64,000 nt of DNA from Pistricoccus aurantiacus (GTDB lineage: Bacteria > Pseudomonadota > Gammaproteobacteria > Pseudomonadales > Halomonadaceae), in contig NZ_CP042382.1 of assembly GCF_007954585.1 (NCBI RefSeq), positions 2,418,001-2,482,000 on the forward strand, given 5' to 3'. This document shows, piece after piece, positions 16,127 through 27,184 of this stretch. How positions within the stretch are numbered: the first letter of the stretch is position 1; each line of letters starts with the position of its first letter. Position numbers and translations under genes: made by a program. The notes under the pieces are model-generated. The model was not told where the DNA came from. It made no database searches and saw nothing but the letters and a program-made list of their open reading frames with translations.

Positions 16127-19100
16127 TCACGTACACGTACACGTGCAGATAAGCACTACATCCTCCAGTGCCCCTTGAGACAGCCGCGTACGGGCGCCGC
16201 CTCCGGGGGCGAGCCATGCCGACATCGTCCAGTCGCCCGGAGCACTTCCGGCAGGAACGTCCGCACGCAGGAGTCCATTCCAGCTCGTAAGCGCGATCGG
16301 CGCAGCGCCCGGTGTCGCGACAGCGCCCGGCTCCAGCGTAACCTTCAGCGTCCCCTCGTTATGCGTTGCCGCGAACTCCGGCCGTACCTTGACGAACACG
16401 GTGATCGTCTCAATGCTAATCTTGCGTGCCTGGAACGCGAACGGGAACCGGTCCTTCGCCAGCGACATCGTCAGCGACTGGTCCTCCGGTCCCACCGGAG
16501 GCGCATCGAGGAACCGATACCAGTCGGATGCGAATTCCTGCCGCAAGCTGAACAGTCGCATCACCGGCTCGCCATCGAGGTCTTTGATCGCATCCTTTAG
16601 CGACTTGATCGCCGCCTGATTCAACAGCGCACCACCTTCGCGCGACGTGTACTTCAAGTGCAGCACCACGTCGGCGATGGTGTCGTAGTCGAACTGCCGG
16701 AACTCGTTCTGCAGCACGATGCGCCAAGTCGAGATCGCGCCACCGCCTTCGAACGGCAGGAAACGCTCGTCGCGGAAGTTGAGCTCGAAGGTTCCGGTAT
16801 CGTTCTGCGCCTGATTTGTCGCGATCGATTGCGTCGGGAGCACGTCGAGAATGAAGCGCGGATCCTGGTCGTCGGTCCTGCGATAGCCGCCGGAGACCAG
16901 CGGACTCTTCCGAATCTCGCTGCGCAACAGCGTCAATGTGCAATTGACGCCGTTGTAAGGGCCAACGACGCACGGAATGGTCAGCGCCACGCTCTTCAAC
17001 CGGCGCATGTAGTGTCCGGGGAAGTCGAGGTCGAACAGCGTCTCCGGCAGGCTCACTTCGCATTGCCCCGTCTGCCGCAGGCGAATCAACGCCGCCGGAT
17101 CGACCGTCGCCAGCGACACGTGACGCGTCAGCTCGTATTCGCGCCGGTTCAGCTCCATGTAGCTGTGCTCCATCTGCTTCAATTGCAGATAGAGTCGCTC
17201 GCCGCTCAATAGCCCCTTGCGCAGGCTGTCCCACGAGCCGAACTGAACGAACGTGTTGTCGCTGCCGGTGGCGAAGCGATAGCAGCCCTGCGCCTGCTTC
17301 GACCATTGATACGCGATCTGGTAGCACTGCAGGTGCAGCGTCGCCAGCTCGTTCTGCATCCAGAAGTACAGCTCCTCCTGCGTGAACTTACGCTCGGTCA
17401 GGAACTCGCGCATCTCCTCGTTCTGGTCGATCTGCTTGTCGTGCGCATCGAGATCGCGTTCGGCGATCGCGATGCGGATGTCGGCAGCCGCGATCTGCTT
17501 GTCGATCTGCTCGATGTCGCGCGCAGCGACGTTACTCTCCAGCACCCACGTCTGATCGCGACGGCGGAACGACGCCTCGACCGCGGCGTTGTTTCCTTCA
17601 TACGTTGCGGTCGCTGCATTGTTGCCGTGCGAATGGCCCATCGCGGTCAGCGCCGCGCCAATGTTCGATCCGCCGTACGTCGTGCTGCAGCTCGGGGTGC
17701 CGATCGAGAAGTCGGGGATGGCGTAATGCATCGCATTAGCCATGATGTCCCACGTCGCTGCCTGCTCCTGCCATTCGTTCGCCGAGCGCATTTGTTCCTG
17801 TTGATGGACCTCTTCGGGCAGCCGGTTGTCGCCGGCGCGATCGCTGACGATCGGCGCCTTCGAGCCCGGCGCGAAATCCGCATCAGCCTTATAGCCCAAC
17901 AACCCCTGACAATGCATGAAGCGCTGCGCAGCAACGGCACGCGACTTGTTCAACGCGTCGCGGTTCGCCTGTGCCTCGTTCAACTGTGCCGCTTTTACCT
18001 TGCGCACCATATCGAGCATCGCGTGCTCGTGCGTCGTGCGCAGTTGCGCGAGCGTTTCGGCATCGCGTTTTTCCATTGCCGCAAGCAGCGCAGCGCCGAA
18101 CGAGCGGACCTCCGAGCACATCTCGAGTGCCTTCTGCAGCATGTGCTCGAAGCGATAGCGCGGCAGTGGCGTGTAGAGGTCGTTGAGCACGCTGTTGAGA
18201 TCCACGCCTTTCGCCGCGGCCTCGACCAGCAGCGCCGGATCGATCGGCGGATCGAACAGCGGCAGCTGGCGCACGACGCCTTCGATGTTCATGCAGTGGC
18301 GGATCTTGAATAGCCGATCTTCGATCCGATCCCAATAGCCGAGCAACTGGTCGTTGGGCGGCAGACAGAAGAACAGCGCCGTGGTTGTGAGGCCAGAAGC
18401 CGCACCGCCGGGCGGCGTCATCGGCACGTCGCTGGTTGCAAACGGGAACAGCGTTTCCGCTGCGACGTGCGCGTTCGACAGCGCGTCGAGCGAGGGACGG
18501 AGCTGCGCGAAGGTCTTCCGCGTTTCCTCGGTCTTCGCTGGTATCTTCTGCGGCCGCGGTCCCAACAGCGATGACGCGATCACGTAGAGATGCGTCGCTT
18601 CGTTGATCGACTCCAGCGTGTCTTGACTGAACAGGTAGTCGCCCCACGAGATGAGGTTGTCGACGTATCCCATTACCACGTTCTTCATGTACGCGCCGTG
18701 ACGCAATCGCGCGATCCGGTGCGGGTTGAACGGGTCGTGCGCCCACTCGTCTACCTGGTTCTCGAGATCGTGCTTGCGCTTCAGCATCCCCGCGTCGGTG
18801 CCCTGATAGCCGAGCAGCTCGAGCATCTCGATCAGGCGCTCGGGTTCCGTCGTCTTGAATGGCAGGAACTTCCAGAATTTGGCTGGCGAAACTTCAGCAC
18901 TGTTGTCGAGCGGATTGAAAATGAAGTGATACCAGCGCTGCGCCTCGGCGAAGCGCTGGTTCTTGCTCAAGCGTTGCGCGATCAACAGTGGCGCATGGAA
19001 GAACAATTCCCAGTTGTAAAGCGAATACGCACCGTTCTGAAAATCCACATCTTCGAGCGGGTACGGCAACGCCACCGCCAAGGTCGGCGCGTACTCGGTG

Positions 19101-22100
19101 CGAAAGCGCATCTTCAGTCCAGTCATCAGCGAGAAGCTGTCGTTGGTGAGCCGCTGCGTATCGGTCGCGAGCAGCGTGGCGATGCCGTCGCGATTGAGGC
19201 GACGGATGAACTCGCAGACGTGCGGATGCCAATGCGCAAGAAACTGATATCGCAATTCGCGAAAGCTGGCGTAAGTGGGACTGGCGGTTACTCCGGACAA
19301 CAGCGGCGTGGCGATCACACTGGCCCCCGGCAGCGTGCCGGACATCGTCGTCATCGTGCCGGGAACGTCGACGTGAGCCGCAACGGTCGACACCGCCGCC
19401 TTATTGAGCGCGACCGCCGACGTCACGACCCAGGGGTTGACCTTTATCTGTGCTTGCGACGCTGCGAGTGCATAGGGTCGACCGAGATCGAGCTTCGGAT
19501 CGAACTTGCGTTGCAGCGGCGGAAGCTCCGGCAGGGACGGCTCCAGCGGCACGAACGGAGTTTCACCGAACTTGCGCGGCGGCGCCTGCGTGGGCACGAC
19601 GAGAAAGACACGCCGCGAGTCCTGAAAGAAGAAGGGTGTGCTGTCGTTGAAGTCTTGGTCTGGATGGGAGTCCAGTACCAGGTAGCGGCTCGGCAGCTTG
19701 TTGAGGATCACCGGCGACGGATCGAGCTCGAAGCGTTTCTGCGATGTGTCCGCAAGCAGCCAGTTGAAGAAATTGCTGCTACCTTTCGGACGCGCCAGCG
19801 ATTTGTACGAATACGCATGGTTTCCCGGCAAACTGATCACCTTGTTGCGACATCCATCGACTGAGAAGCGCCCAATCCACCGATAGCGGGTGACGTTACG
19901 CGACGAGTCTTCGCTTTCCTCGTCGCGCTTCTGCCGTGCATCGCGCCTGCCGCCTTGGACGACGACGGTATCGACGACACGCTTGCTACTCTTCTTGCCC
20001 ATCGTAGTCCCGGTGTAGCGCTGATAGGCATCGATGCGGAGCTGATCCGAACCCGGCGAGATGGAGAACAGATGGCCGGCCGGAGGCGGTAGAAACTGGT
20101 GCATCTCGAACGAGCTCTCGCTGATATCGACCTCGGCGTAGTCCATCGCGGTCTCGAGGTGCACCCCATCGAGCTCGCCGCCGGAGATCGTCATCGGGAA
20201 GACCGTCGGCAGCGTGTAGCTGTCCGTGTCCGTCCAGAAGCCGTAATCCGTCGTCGTCGTATAAGTGATCGTCCCCTCGGTCGGCGCGAAGTGATCGTGC
20301 GAACGCGCGACGCTCGTGCTCCATTCGTCGTCGGGGATCCCGACCAGCGCCGCGTCGCTATGCTCGCGCGGCAACCACTTGCCCTGGAAGAACTCGCTCC
20401 AGGAGAGGCGGATCTCCCACTGTTCGACCGGTCCGAATCCCTGCGGAAGGTTCGCGTTGCGGGCGGTGTCCGGCTTCTTGCGGAACGTTGGCCAGAACGC
20501 GTAGAGCCGGCGGTTCCAGATGACCGGCAGCAAATGCACTCCGCTCAGCTCACCGTTAGCGCCGTCGTCTACGCCTTCGATATCGAGCGGAACCTTCTGC
20601 CATGCGCTCCACGTCCCGACATCCCAGGTGTCGCCGCGCTTGCGCGTCAGCGTCCGATGGAAGTACACGTGCGGTGTGTTGCGCGTCCGACCGAACACGT
20701 GCAGCGCGTAAGCCGACGGGGCCTCGCGCACGCCGCAGATCTCCAGGCGCGCGACGTCGTCGAGCTTCTGCAGATAGCCGAGCAGCGCCTTCTCGACGTA
20801 CGGATCGGTGAGATCGCTCTGCAGCAGCTCGGATTCCAGCTCGCGGAAGAACGGCGTGCGATCGTCGCGTAGCTCGGATTTTAGCCAGTTCTCCGGATAG
20901 CGGAACACCTTCTGGTTGGCCTCCCATAACACCTCGCGCTGCATCCAGCGCCAGCGCGGCGCGTCGATCTGTGCCGGGACCACCGTGTACGATGCCAACG
21001 GACCGTGATCCTCGAGTCCCATCAGGCAGCGATGGATGAACAGCTGAACCGATGAGATCGCCTGCTTGATCCGCGATGTCTCGGTGCAGCTCGTGGTGTC
21101 CACGTCTACGAGGAAGAACTCGAACAACTTGCCGGAGTCGGCGATGTTGCGTTCGATGATCGACGGCATCGCCAGGATGTATCCGAGCAGCGCGGCCTTG
21201 CGAGAGTCGCGCAACGCATCGCTGAGCGGCTTCGCGACCTCGATCCAGCTTTTGTCGTCGTGCTTGGCGCGCGCGATGTTGCGCATGTCCTGAGCAAGCT
21301 GGATGGCGCGCGGCGCATCCTTGATGGTGAACGCCCAATAGGCCACCGATGGTACGACCGATGTGTCTTCGAAGCGGATGCGCGCCCATTGTAAGGCCCG
21401 ATCGGCGGTGATCCCGAGCCGCTGCATCAGGCTGAAGCATGCCGGCAAGCGACGCAGTCGCTGCTCGCTCGTGAAATCGGCCGGCGCGAACGCGAAGCCG
21501 TCAGCGCCCGTGAGTTGCTCGATTTCGCTCGCCCCCCACCCGGTAGCGTCGGCGAGTCGTCGGCGCGCTTCTTCCGGCGTCGGCGCTGCGAACACATCGA
21601 TGAGGTCGGTCTCGCCGTCAGGGACGACATTGCGCAAGGTCGCGTAATCGACGAGCCGGACCCAATTCCGGAACTGCGTTGGAACGTAGTGTGTCGCGCC
21701 ATTCAACGGCAGCTTCCCGAAATCAAGCAGCTTCGCCGTGGCGAAATGAACGATCTCCTTCGCATCAAGGCGTAACATGGATGCTATCAGCGCCGCCTTG
21801 GTCAACCGCGTCGCGGCCTGGTCGGTGAACAGTGCAGCGACCGGGATCACTACCGTATTCAACGAAGCGCTGCTCCACGTCAGCTGTACCTTCGATGACA
21901 TGCTTTTCTTGTAATACTCGAGCCGCAGCGAAATCAGCACGCCGGCCTCGAGCTTCAGTTTGCCGATGCGTGTCGTGGATGGCTGGTCTTTCCAGTCGTC
22001 GATCACGAGATGTCCGCCGACCCAAAGCCGCGCGCCATCGGCGCATTCGATACTGAGCGTGTATTCCTCGCTCCGCTCGGCGATAATCAAACCGCTCCAG

Positions 22101-25100
22101 CGAACACTGTAGTCGCCGGCCGGGATCTTTACGGGATCCGGCGTAGCCGCGGTCCAGTCAAAGTCGACCATCGCGTCGGTGCGCACGAACACAGCATCGC
22201 CGTCGAGCGTCGCGTTCGTGAAATACGCAGCGCTCAAGCCGTCGCCCGTGAGATCAAGAAAGTCGGCGATTGCCGGCTCACCCGGATCGCGAATCGACTG
22301 CATCACGTTCGGATTTCTCAACAGCGCCGCTGCGACCCGGGTGTCGATGCCGAACGCATCGGAGGCGCCCTGCATCACCAGCGCTGTCTTTAGCCTCTCG
22401 CGCGTTCGCGGCACCAGGGCGTCGAGCAGGAACGCGAACTTGCTGCCGATCTCGGTATCGACGACCGAAGGGACCGCTGGAAGATTTCCCGATGGGTCGC
22501 GCGGAACGACGGTACCAGTACTGTCCAGCATTACCGGCCGCAGCGACGAATCGAGCGATGGACGATCGAGTAGCTTCGCAGTTGCCGTGGGCGCAGCAAA
22601 GAAAGCCGTGAGATGATCGTTGAAGAACGTCCGCGGCAGGTTGAACAAATCGCCAACGGCCGTGACGTAGGATGGCTGCACCGCAGCGGGTAGTGTGGTG
22701 GCGGCGCCCGCGAGCGACGCCTTTTCCGCCGGCGTCATCACGCCCTGAAATGTCAGCATTCCCGCGCCGGCCTCGTACGCGACTTTTTGTCGAACATCGA
22801 CGGGGAACGTGAACGCCACCGGCAAGCCCACAAGCTTCACCCCATAGCGTACGCTGCCGTCGATCATCCGCATCGCCTCATCGACGACGCGCGGATCGCT
22901 TTCGACGATCGATAGTTCGCTGCGCGCTAGCTCACCGGCGGGATCGGGCTGCATGCGATGCTCGGCCTCGATCTTTGCGAGACCCCTGTGCAGCGCGTCG
23001 AGGAATTGCACCGTCGCCGCGGTCGGCTGCTCCGGTTGCGACGGCGGCGTGGAGTGATGGCGGAAGATGAAGTCGAGCAGCGCCGGGTTGTAATGATCGG
23101 CTTGCAACTTGCGCACCAGTTCAATGAAGTCAAAGGTGGTGCGCGGCGGGTTCGGGCCGGGTGCAAAAGGATCGGTTCCCGACAGCGTCTTCAGCGTCAG
23201 CAGGGCGGGAATCGGAATCGAGAGCGACTTCGCTAACAGTACGTATCGGTACAGTAGCGAGAGGCTTGAGAGATTGAGCGTCTCGCCGACGTTGAGCGTC
23301 GAAAGCAGCAGGTCGAGATCGGAGCCACGGATACGGAATGCGGAAAGGATTGATGGTACGTGATCGGCAATTCTCGGCGGAGTCAATGGATTATCGGTAA
23401 CCGCCTTCAGCTCGCTGAGCGTCTCGTCGAGTACGAAGATCGGTTCGATGCGCAATGCCGCCTTATTGCGGAACAGCCGGTCGTAGACCGACGGATCGCC
23501 GCGCGTATCGAGTTCGCCCCAGAAGCACAGGGACGCTTCCGGCTCGATCTCCAGCTTGCGCTGCACGCGGACGACATCGGCGAGGCGCACGATGAAATCG
23601 AACGCACTGCTGTACAGCACCGCATACGCACGATCGAGCACCGGCAGCGGCCACTGCAGACGGCGCCATAGGCGAATGAACGAATTCAATCGCAGCAGCT
23701 CCGCGCGCTTAAGCAGCGAGCCATCCAAATGGCGGAGCGTCGTCGCTTCCAGGTTGCAATCGGCACCGGCTGGCACGCCGATCACGACGACGTCGCGATG
23801 GCTTTCGGCCCAGCGCTTGAACCAGTCCTCGGTCATCCACGCCGTGGCGAGCTTCGCGGTTTGCGTCGCGTCCAACGCGGGAAAGCCCGCCTTGATCCAT
23901 GCCGACAATTCATCAAGCGAAAAACCGATCCGCTTCAGCAAGTCGAAATCGAATGCCGTGCCGTTGAGGAATCGCGTCCTGACCAACTCGATGAGTTCCG
24001 GATACGTGAGCCCGGTCCTCTCAAGGAATATTGGCACGTACGACATCAGCGGCGAGAGTGGCGTATCCGACGTCGTATCGAATTTGAACCATACGCCGCC
24101 GTCGGCCTCGCCCGTAGGAGTGTCGCCGGCCGCGACCTGGAACGCGCTGAGCGCGGTTTGTGTCTTCACATCGAACACGCCGTTGACTAGCAGGGGCGGC
24201 GTCGCACCGGCGAGATTCAGATAGTGCTGCAGTGCCTTGACCGCGAGCTTGCGCGGATCGTTGAGTCGCAGCCGTGGCATTGCTGCGTGCGGCGGAAAGT
24301 CAGCACCCAAGTCATTCGCTTCGGAGAAGCCGTAGGCCTCTCCGAGCGTGGCGGCAATCGTCGATGACTGCCCCGAAAACTGCGAGACGGTGACGATCTC
24401 GAAATCCTGCGGTGAAAGGCGGAGCGTCTCCGTCGAGGTCGCCATCAGCGTGTCGAGCTCTTCGTCGAGCGCGAACGTGCGAAGAATCTCCTCGCGGCTG
24501 GTCCCCATATGCTCCAGATAGATCCGCGAAGTGATGAGCTCGGTGTTGAATGGAAGCGTCAGCGGATAGACTGTCTTGCGCAATTCATCCGATGCCTTGG
24601 CTGATGACTGATCGGAGTCCAGCGTGAGATACACTGGATTGGCGCCAAGTTCCTCAGCCGTCGGATGCGGCAGCTCGTCGTTCGGAGGATCGGGCGGGCG
24701 GTTGAATGCAAATGGCTGGTTGTGCGCGATGTAGCTTTCCAGAATCTCGTCAACAAGATCAATGTACGGAATGCGCGTATTGGTGTTGTCGCATGTCAGC
24801 TGGATCTGCGCGATATCCGGTCGACGTCCCGTTAGACCCTTGCGCTCGTTGCCGATCAATACGTCGAGCGGATTGGGCTTTACGGAACCCTTCGGTGTAT
24901 CTAGGAACGCGAGAAGGTCAACCAGATACGCGGCCGGACTATACATTGAGCGGCAGTGCTCGCAGGCGCAGAGGTCGAGGCTGCCGAATAGATCAGTGTA
25001 GATCGGGTTATCCTTGATTTTCTGCTCGATCCCGATCGAAGCATGCATCACTTTTGGCAGCGGGCCCTGTGAATACTGCATCAGGTCGCCAAGTATGGCG

Positions 25101-26986
25101 GTGACGGTCGAATGAACCTTCAGCGCTCGGGCATAGATCGCATCGGCGGTTTCGGCGCCACCGAGTTTCTCTGCATACAGCTCGCGGAACATTGCCTGCG
25201 AGGTGCGCGTGACGACCTTGTATGCAGAATCGAGGTCGAGCTCGAGCAGCGATTGCATCTGCGGTAGTCCGGTGCTCAACTGAAACGTCCGTTGCAGCCG
25301 CTTCAGCTGGCTCGATAGCCGATCTTGCTGCTGCAGCGACAGTCCTTCGTAGACCCGCTCGCCGTTCTCGCGCAGGTAGTGCGTTACCGAGGTCGTGCGC
25401 AAGTCGAAAGTCGCCTGTTCGCGATCGAAGAAGCGACGCAACAGGTCCGATGACTGGCGCAGTGGCGTGTCACGCGTCTGCAACGCGATCCGCGCGACGT
25501 AGCGATTCGGATACGCCGATTGCAATGTGCGCAGGATCCCATTCGCGACGCGCTGCTGCTGATCGGCAGCGCCTTCTCCGGGCGAATCCTCCGGAACCCC
25601 CGCCGCGTGCACCAGCCGCAGCCATTCGTCGCCATCGATAGCGGTCAGGTCTTCCAGCTTCGCTGGCGAATGCTCGCGCATGATCCGTTCGACGAGCGGA
25701 AGATTGAATGATGTGATCTCGGCCAGTTGCAGCGCCGTCTGGACTTGCAGGACTTCCGATGGTTTCCATTCGAATGCCTCCGAAACGGCCTTCTGCCAGA
25801 AGTCGTCGATGGACCCGTCGTGTGAGTGATAGAGATCGAGGAACTTGCGCCGTGCGTCACTCAATTCGAGCGGTGCAACGCCGACCAGAAAGGCGCTCAG
25901 GCTCGCGCGGCCGGGTCCCATCGGACGGTCAGCTTGATCAACGCGCGCGCGCCTTAGTTGCTTGATCGTGCCGTCGAAGTCGCGCAACAAGCATGACGGA
26001 ATGAAATTCAAAGCCAGCGATTCCTCGAGCTTGCGACGCCAAATTGCCTCACCGGCTTCGAGCAGCGCCGGCAGATCGTGCGACAGCCCTGGAAGACTCG
26101 CAGGAGGACCGTCGCGCAACAGTCCGTAGAAAATTTCGTGCCGGATGTTGGCGTGATCCGTGAGATTCCAGGCGCCGACATATTCTTCGATGCGCTCGCG
26201 TGGCAGGTCGCTCTCGCGCGCGACGAACGTGAAGTCGCGGAACTTGGCTTCGTCGAGCGCAGTGGGTGGACGATCACCTAGCAGCGGCGTGATCGCGTCG
26301 CGCAGTCGTTCATACTCGCTTGGCGTGCCGTCGGACGCATTGCCGACGATGATCTTAAGTTCCTCGACCGGGCGCGCCGGTATGCCGAGTTGCAGTTGTT
26401 CGGCGGTGAGCGGTGTGTTCTCTTTTGTGTCGTTAGCCGATGGCAACGGGTCGTCTGCGCTCAACGGTGACAAGCGTCGCGGACGTTCATCGCGCGGAGG
26501 CCATGTGTCCGGCTGTAGCCGGTATACGCGGTAATTGGAGATCGGTGCGTCGTCGTGTTGCAGCGTCAGCATCACGTCGGCGATGCTCTTGTCTCCGCGC
26601 GTGAACTGGTCCGCGGTGTACAGGGTTTCGAATCGGCCAGTGCTATCCGTCAATTGACCATCGCGATCGCCCAGCGACTCGCGCAGATCGTTGACGTCGC
26701 GATCTTCGGCTCGCACGCGTACTTCCGGAAGCGGCCCTTCTATGCCTAGCAACCAGCCGCGCAAAATGAACTGTTTTGATCGTGCCGCGTACTCCTCCAG
26801 AGTGTTCAGAGTCTGTACGTCGGGCTGACCGCTTGCTTCACCCTCGCGCTGAAGGCTCGCTTCGCGCTGGAACTTGGCGAGCGCAGCGCGCGTCGCGTCG
26901 TCGAGCTCGCCGTCCGTATAGTCTGCATCTAGGAGCCCGACACGCCGCAGCGCATCCTGCATTTGTCTTATTGTCGTGATTGTCAT
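16127..26986 (-). CDS. Tc toxin subunit A (TcA, pore-forming translocator)
   Basis: This 3619-residue protein is larger than usual TcA (about 2500). In order: a peptidoglycan-binding-like repeat (residues 5-60, LDDATRAALAKFQREA); a VRP1-type region around 595-695 (CACEHCRSMYSPAAYLVDLL); a second peptidoglycan-binding-like unit near 910-975; a PA14 domain near 1605-1720 (YSVRWSG, ARLWVGGHLVIDDWKD); the neuraminidase-like ABC-toxin region near 2010-2220; long coiled coils around the channel hairpin (2975-3240, VAARDIEQIDKQIAAADI); and the TcB-binding domain from about 3310 (LFDLDFPGHYMRRLKSVALT). TcA forms a pentamer that binds the target cell and injects the toxic part of TcC. It has no signal peptide, as is normal for the family. 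It lies 198 nt downstream of the tcB-tcC fusion. The gene ends in a short hexamer repeat coding for CTCTCT. Confidence 0.93.
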   Translation of the reverse strand: MTITTIRQMQDALRRVGLLDADYTDGELDDATRAALAKFQREASLQREGEASGQPDVQTLNTLEEYAARSKQFILRGWLLGIEGPLPEVRVRAEDRDVNDLRESLGDRDGQLTDSTGRFETLYTADQFTRGDKSIADVMLTLQHDDAPISNYRVYRLQPDTWPPRDERPRRLSPLSADDPLPSANDTKENTPLTAEQLQLGIPARPVEELKIIVGNASDGTPSEYERLRDAITPLLGDRPPTALDEAKFRDFTFVARESDLPRERIEEYVGAWNLTDHANIRHEIFYGLLRDGPPASLPGLSHDLPALLEAGEAIWRRKLEESLALNFIPSCLLRDFDGTIKQLRRARVDQADRPMGPGRASLSAFLVGVAPLELSDARRKFLDLYHSHDGSIDDFWQKAVSEAFEWKPSEVLQVQTALQLAEITSFNLPLVERIMREHSPAKLEDLTAIDGDEWLRLVHAAGVPEDSPGEGAADQQQRVANGILRTLQSAYPNRYVARIALQTRDTPLRQSSDLLRRFFDREQATFDLRTTSVTHYLRENGERVYEGLSLQQQDRLSSQLKRLQRTFQLSTGLPQMQSLLELDLDSAYKVVTRTSQAMFRELYAEKLGGAETADAIYARALKVHSTVTAILGDLMQYSQGPLPKVMHASIGIEQKIKDNPIYTDLFGSLDLCACEHCRSMYSPAAYLVDLLAFLDTPKGSVKPNPLDVLIGNERKGLTGRRPDIAQIQLTCDNTNTRIPYIDLVDEILESYIAHNQPFAFNRPPDPPNDELPHPTAEELGANPVYLTLDSDQSSAKASDELRKTVYPLTLPFNTELITSRIYLEHMGTSREEILRTFALDEELDTLMATSTETLRLSPQDFEIVTVSQFSGQSSTIAATLGEAYGFSEANDLGADFPPHAAMPRLRLNDPRKLAVKALQHYLNLAGATPPLLVNGVFDVKTQTALSAFQVAAGDTPTGEADGGVWFKFDTTSDTPLSPLMSYVPIFLERTGLTYPELIELVRTRFLNGTAFDFDLLKRIGFSLDELSAWIKAGFPALDATQTAKLATAWMTEDWFKRWAESHRDVVVIGVPAGADCNLEATTLRHLDGSLLKRAELLRLNSFIRLWRRLQWPLPVLDRAYAVLYSSAFDFIVRLADVVRVQRKLEIEPEASLCFWGELDTRGDPSVYDRLFRNKAALRIEPIFVLDETLSELKAVTDNPLTPPRIADHVPSILSAFRIRGSDLDLLLSTLNVGETLNLSSLSLLYRYVLLAKSLSIPIPALLTLKTLSGTDPFAPGPNPPRTTFDFIELVRKLQADHYNPALLDFIFRHHSTPPSQPEQPTAATVQFLDALHRGLAKIEAEHRMQPDPAGELARSELSIVESDPRVVDEAMRMIDGSVRYGVKLVGLPVAFTFPVDVRQKVAYEAGAGMLTFQGVMTPAEKASLAGAATTLPAAVQPSYVTAVGDLFNLPRTFFNDHLTAFFAAPTATAKLLDRPSLDSSLRPVMLDSTGTVVPRDPSGNLPAVPSVVDTEIGSKFAFLLDALVPRTRERLKTALVMQGASDAFGIDTRVAAALLRNPNVMQSIRDPGEPAIADFLDLTGDGLSAAYFTNATLDGDAVFVRTDAMVDFDWTAATPDPVKIPAGDYSVRWSGLIIAERSEEYTLSIECADGARLWVGGHLVIDDWKDQPSTTRIGKLKLEAGVLISLRLEYYKKSMSSKVQLTWSSASLNTVVIPVAALFTDQAATRLTKAALIASMLRLDAKEIVHFATAKLLDFGKLPLNGATHYVPTQFRNWVRLVDYATLRNVVPDGETDLIDVFAAPTPEEARRRLADATGWGASEIEQLTGADGFAFAPADFTSEQRLRRLPACFSLMQRLGITADRALQWARIRFEDTSVVPSVAYWAFTIKDAPRAIQLAQDMRNIARAKHDDKSWIEVAKPLSDALRDSRKAALLGYILAMPSIIERNIADSGKLFEFFLVDVDTTSCTETSRIKQAISSVQLFIHRCLMGLEDHGPLASYTVVPAQIDAPRWRWMQREVLWEANQKVFRYPENWLKSELRDDRTPFFRELESELLQSDLTDPYVEKALLGYLQKLDDVARLEICGVREAPSAYALHVFGRTRNTPHVYFHRTLTRKRGDTWDVGTWSAWQKVPLDIEGVDDGANGELSGVHLLPVIWNRRLYAFWPTFRKKPDTARNANLPQGFGPVEQWEIRLSWSEFFQGKWLPREHSDAALVGIPDDEWSTSVARSHDHFAPTEGTITYTTTTDYGFWTDTDSYTLPTVFPMTISGGELDGVHLETAMDYAEVDISESSFEMHQFLPPPAGHLFSISPGSDQLRIDAYQRYTGTTMGKKSSKRVVDTVVVQGGRRDARQKRDEESEDSSRNVTRYRWIGRFSVDGCRNKVISLPGNHAYSYKSLARPKGSSNFFNWLLADTSQKRFELDPSPVILNKLPSRYLVLDSHPDQDFNDSTPFFFQDSRRVFLVVPTQAPPRKFGETPFVPLEPSLPELPPLQRKFDPKLDLGRPYALAASQAQIKVNPWVVTSAVALNKAAVSTVAAHVDVPGTMTTMSGTLPGASVIATPLLSGVTASPTYASFRELRYQFLAHWHPHVCEFIRRLNRDGIATLLATDTQRLTNDSFSLMTGLKMRFRTEYAPTLAVALPYPLEDVDFQNGAYSLYNWELFFHAPLLIAQRLSKNQRFAEAQRWYHFIFNPLDNSAEVSPAKFWKFLPFKTTEPERLIEMLELLGYQGTDAGMLKRKHDLENQVDEWAHDPFNPHRIARLRHGAYMKNVVMGYVDNLISWGDYLFSQDTLESINEATHLYVIASSLLGPRPQKIPAKTEETRKTFAQLRPSLDALSNAHVAAETLFPFATSDVPMTPPGGAASGLTTTALFFCLPPNDQLLGYWDRIEDRLFKIRHCMNIEGVVRQLPLFDPPIDPALLVEAAAKGVDLNSVLNDLYTPLPRYRFEHMLQKALEMCSEVRSFGAALLAAMEKRDAETLAQLRTTHEHAMLDMVRKVKAAQLNEAQANRDALNKSRAVAAQRFMHCQGLLGYKADADFAPGSKAPIVSDRAGDNRLPEEVHQQEQMRSANEWQEQAATWDIMANAMHYAIPDFSIGTPSCSTTYGGSNIGAALTAMGHSHGNNAATATYEGNNAAVEASFRRRDQTWVLESNVAARDIEQIDKQIAAADIRIAIAERDLDAHDKQIDQNEEMREFLTERKFTQEELYFWMQNELATLHLQCYQIAYQWSKQAQGCYRFATGSDNTFVQFGSWDSLRKGLLSGERLYLQLKQMEHSYMELNRREYELTRHVSLATVDPAALIRLRQTGQCEVSLPETLFDLDFPGHYMRRLKSVALTIPCVVGPYNGVNCTLTLLRSEIRKSPLVSGGYRRTDDQDPRFILDVLPTQSIATNQAQNDTGTFELNFRDERFLPFEGGGAISTWRIVLQNEFRQFDYDTIADVVLHLKYTSREGGALLNQAAIKSLKDAIKDLDGEPVMRLFSLRQEFASDWYRFLDAPPVGPEDQSLTMSLAKDRFPFAFQARKISIETITVFVKVRPEFAATHNEGTLKVTLEPGAVATPGAAPIALTSWNGLLRADVPAGSAPGDWTMSAWLAPGGGARTRLSQGALEDVVLICTCTCT

Positions 26987-27184
26987 CAGTGACCCCAGTC
27001 AGAGCTATCAAGCCTCATATAGTCATTTGCTTCCCTGGAGAAAATGCTCCTGCTCGAAATACCCTCGCCCGCCACGTCCTTGCAACGGCATAGCATCGTT
27101 CATCATGCCAGTCGTTTATTGCATCAAACCTCGCTCGAACCAATGTAGAGGGGTAAGCCCGCGAACCAACCCACCTGCGCTTGC

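Noticed and set aside
18590-19864. 424-codon plus-strand frame opposite TcA
   Set aside because: Antisense shadow of TcA, without motifs or start signals.
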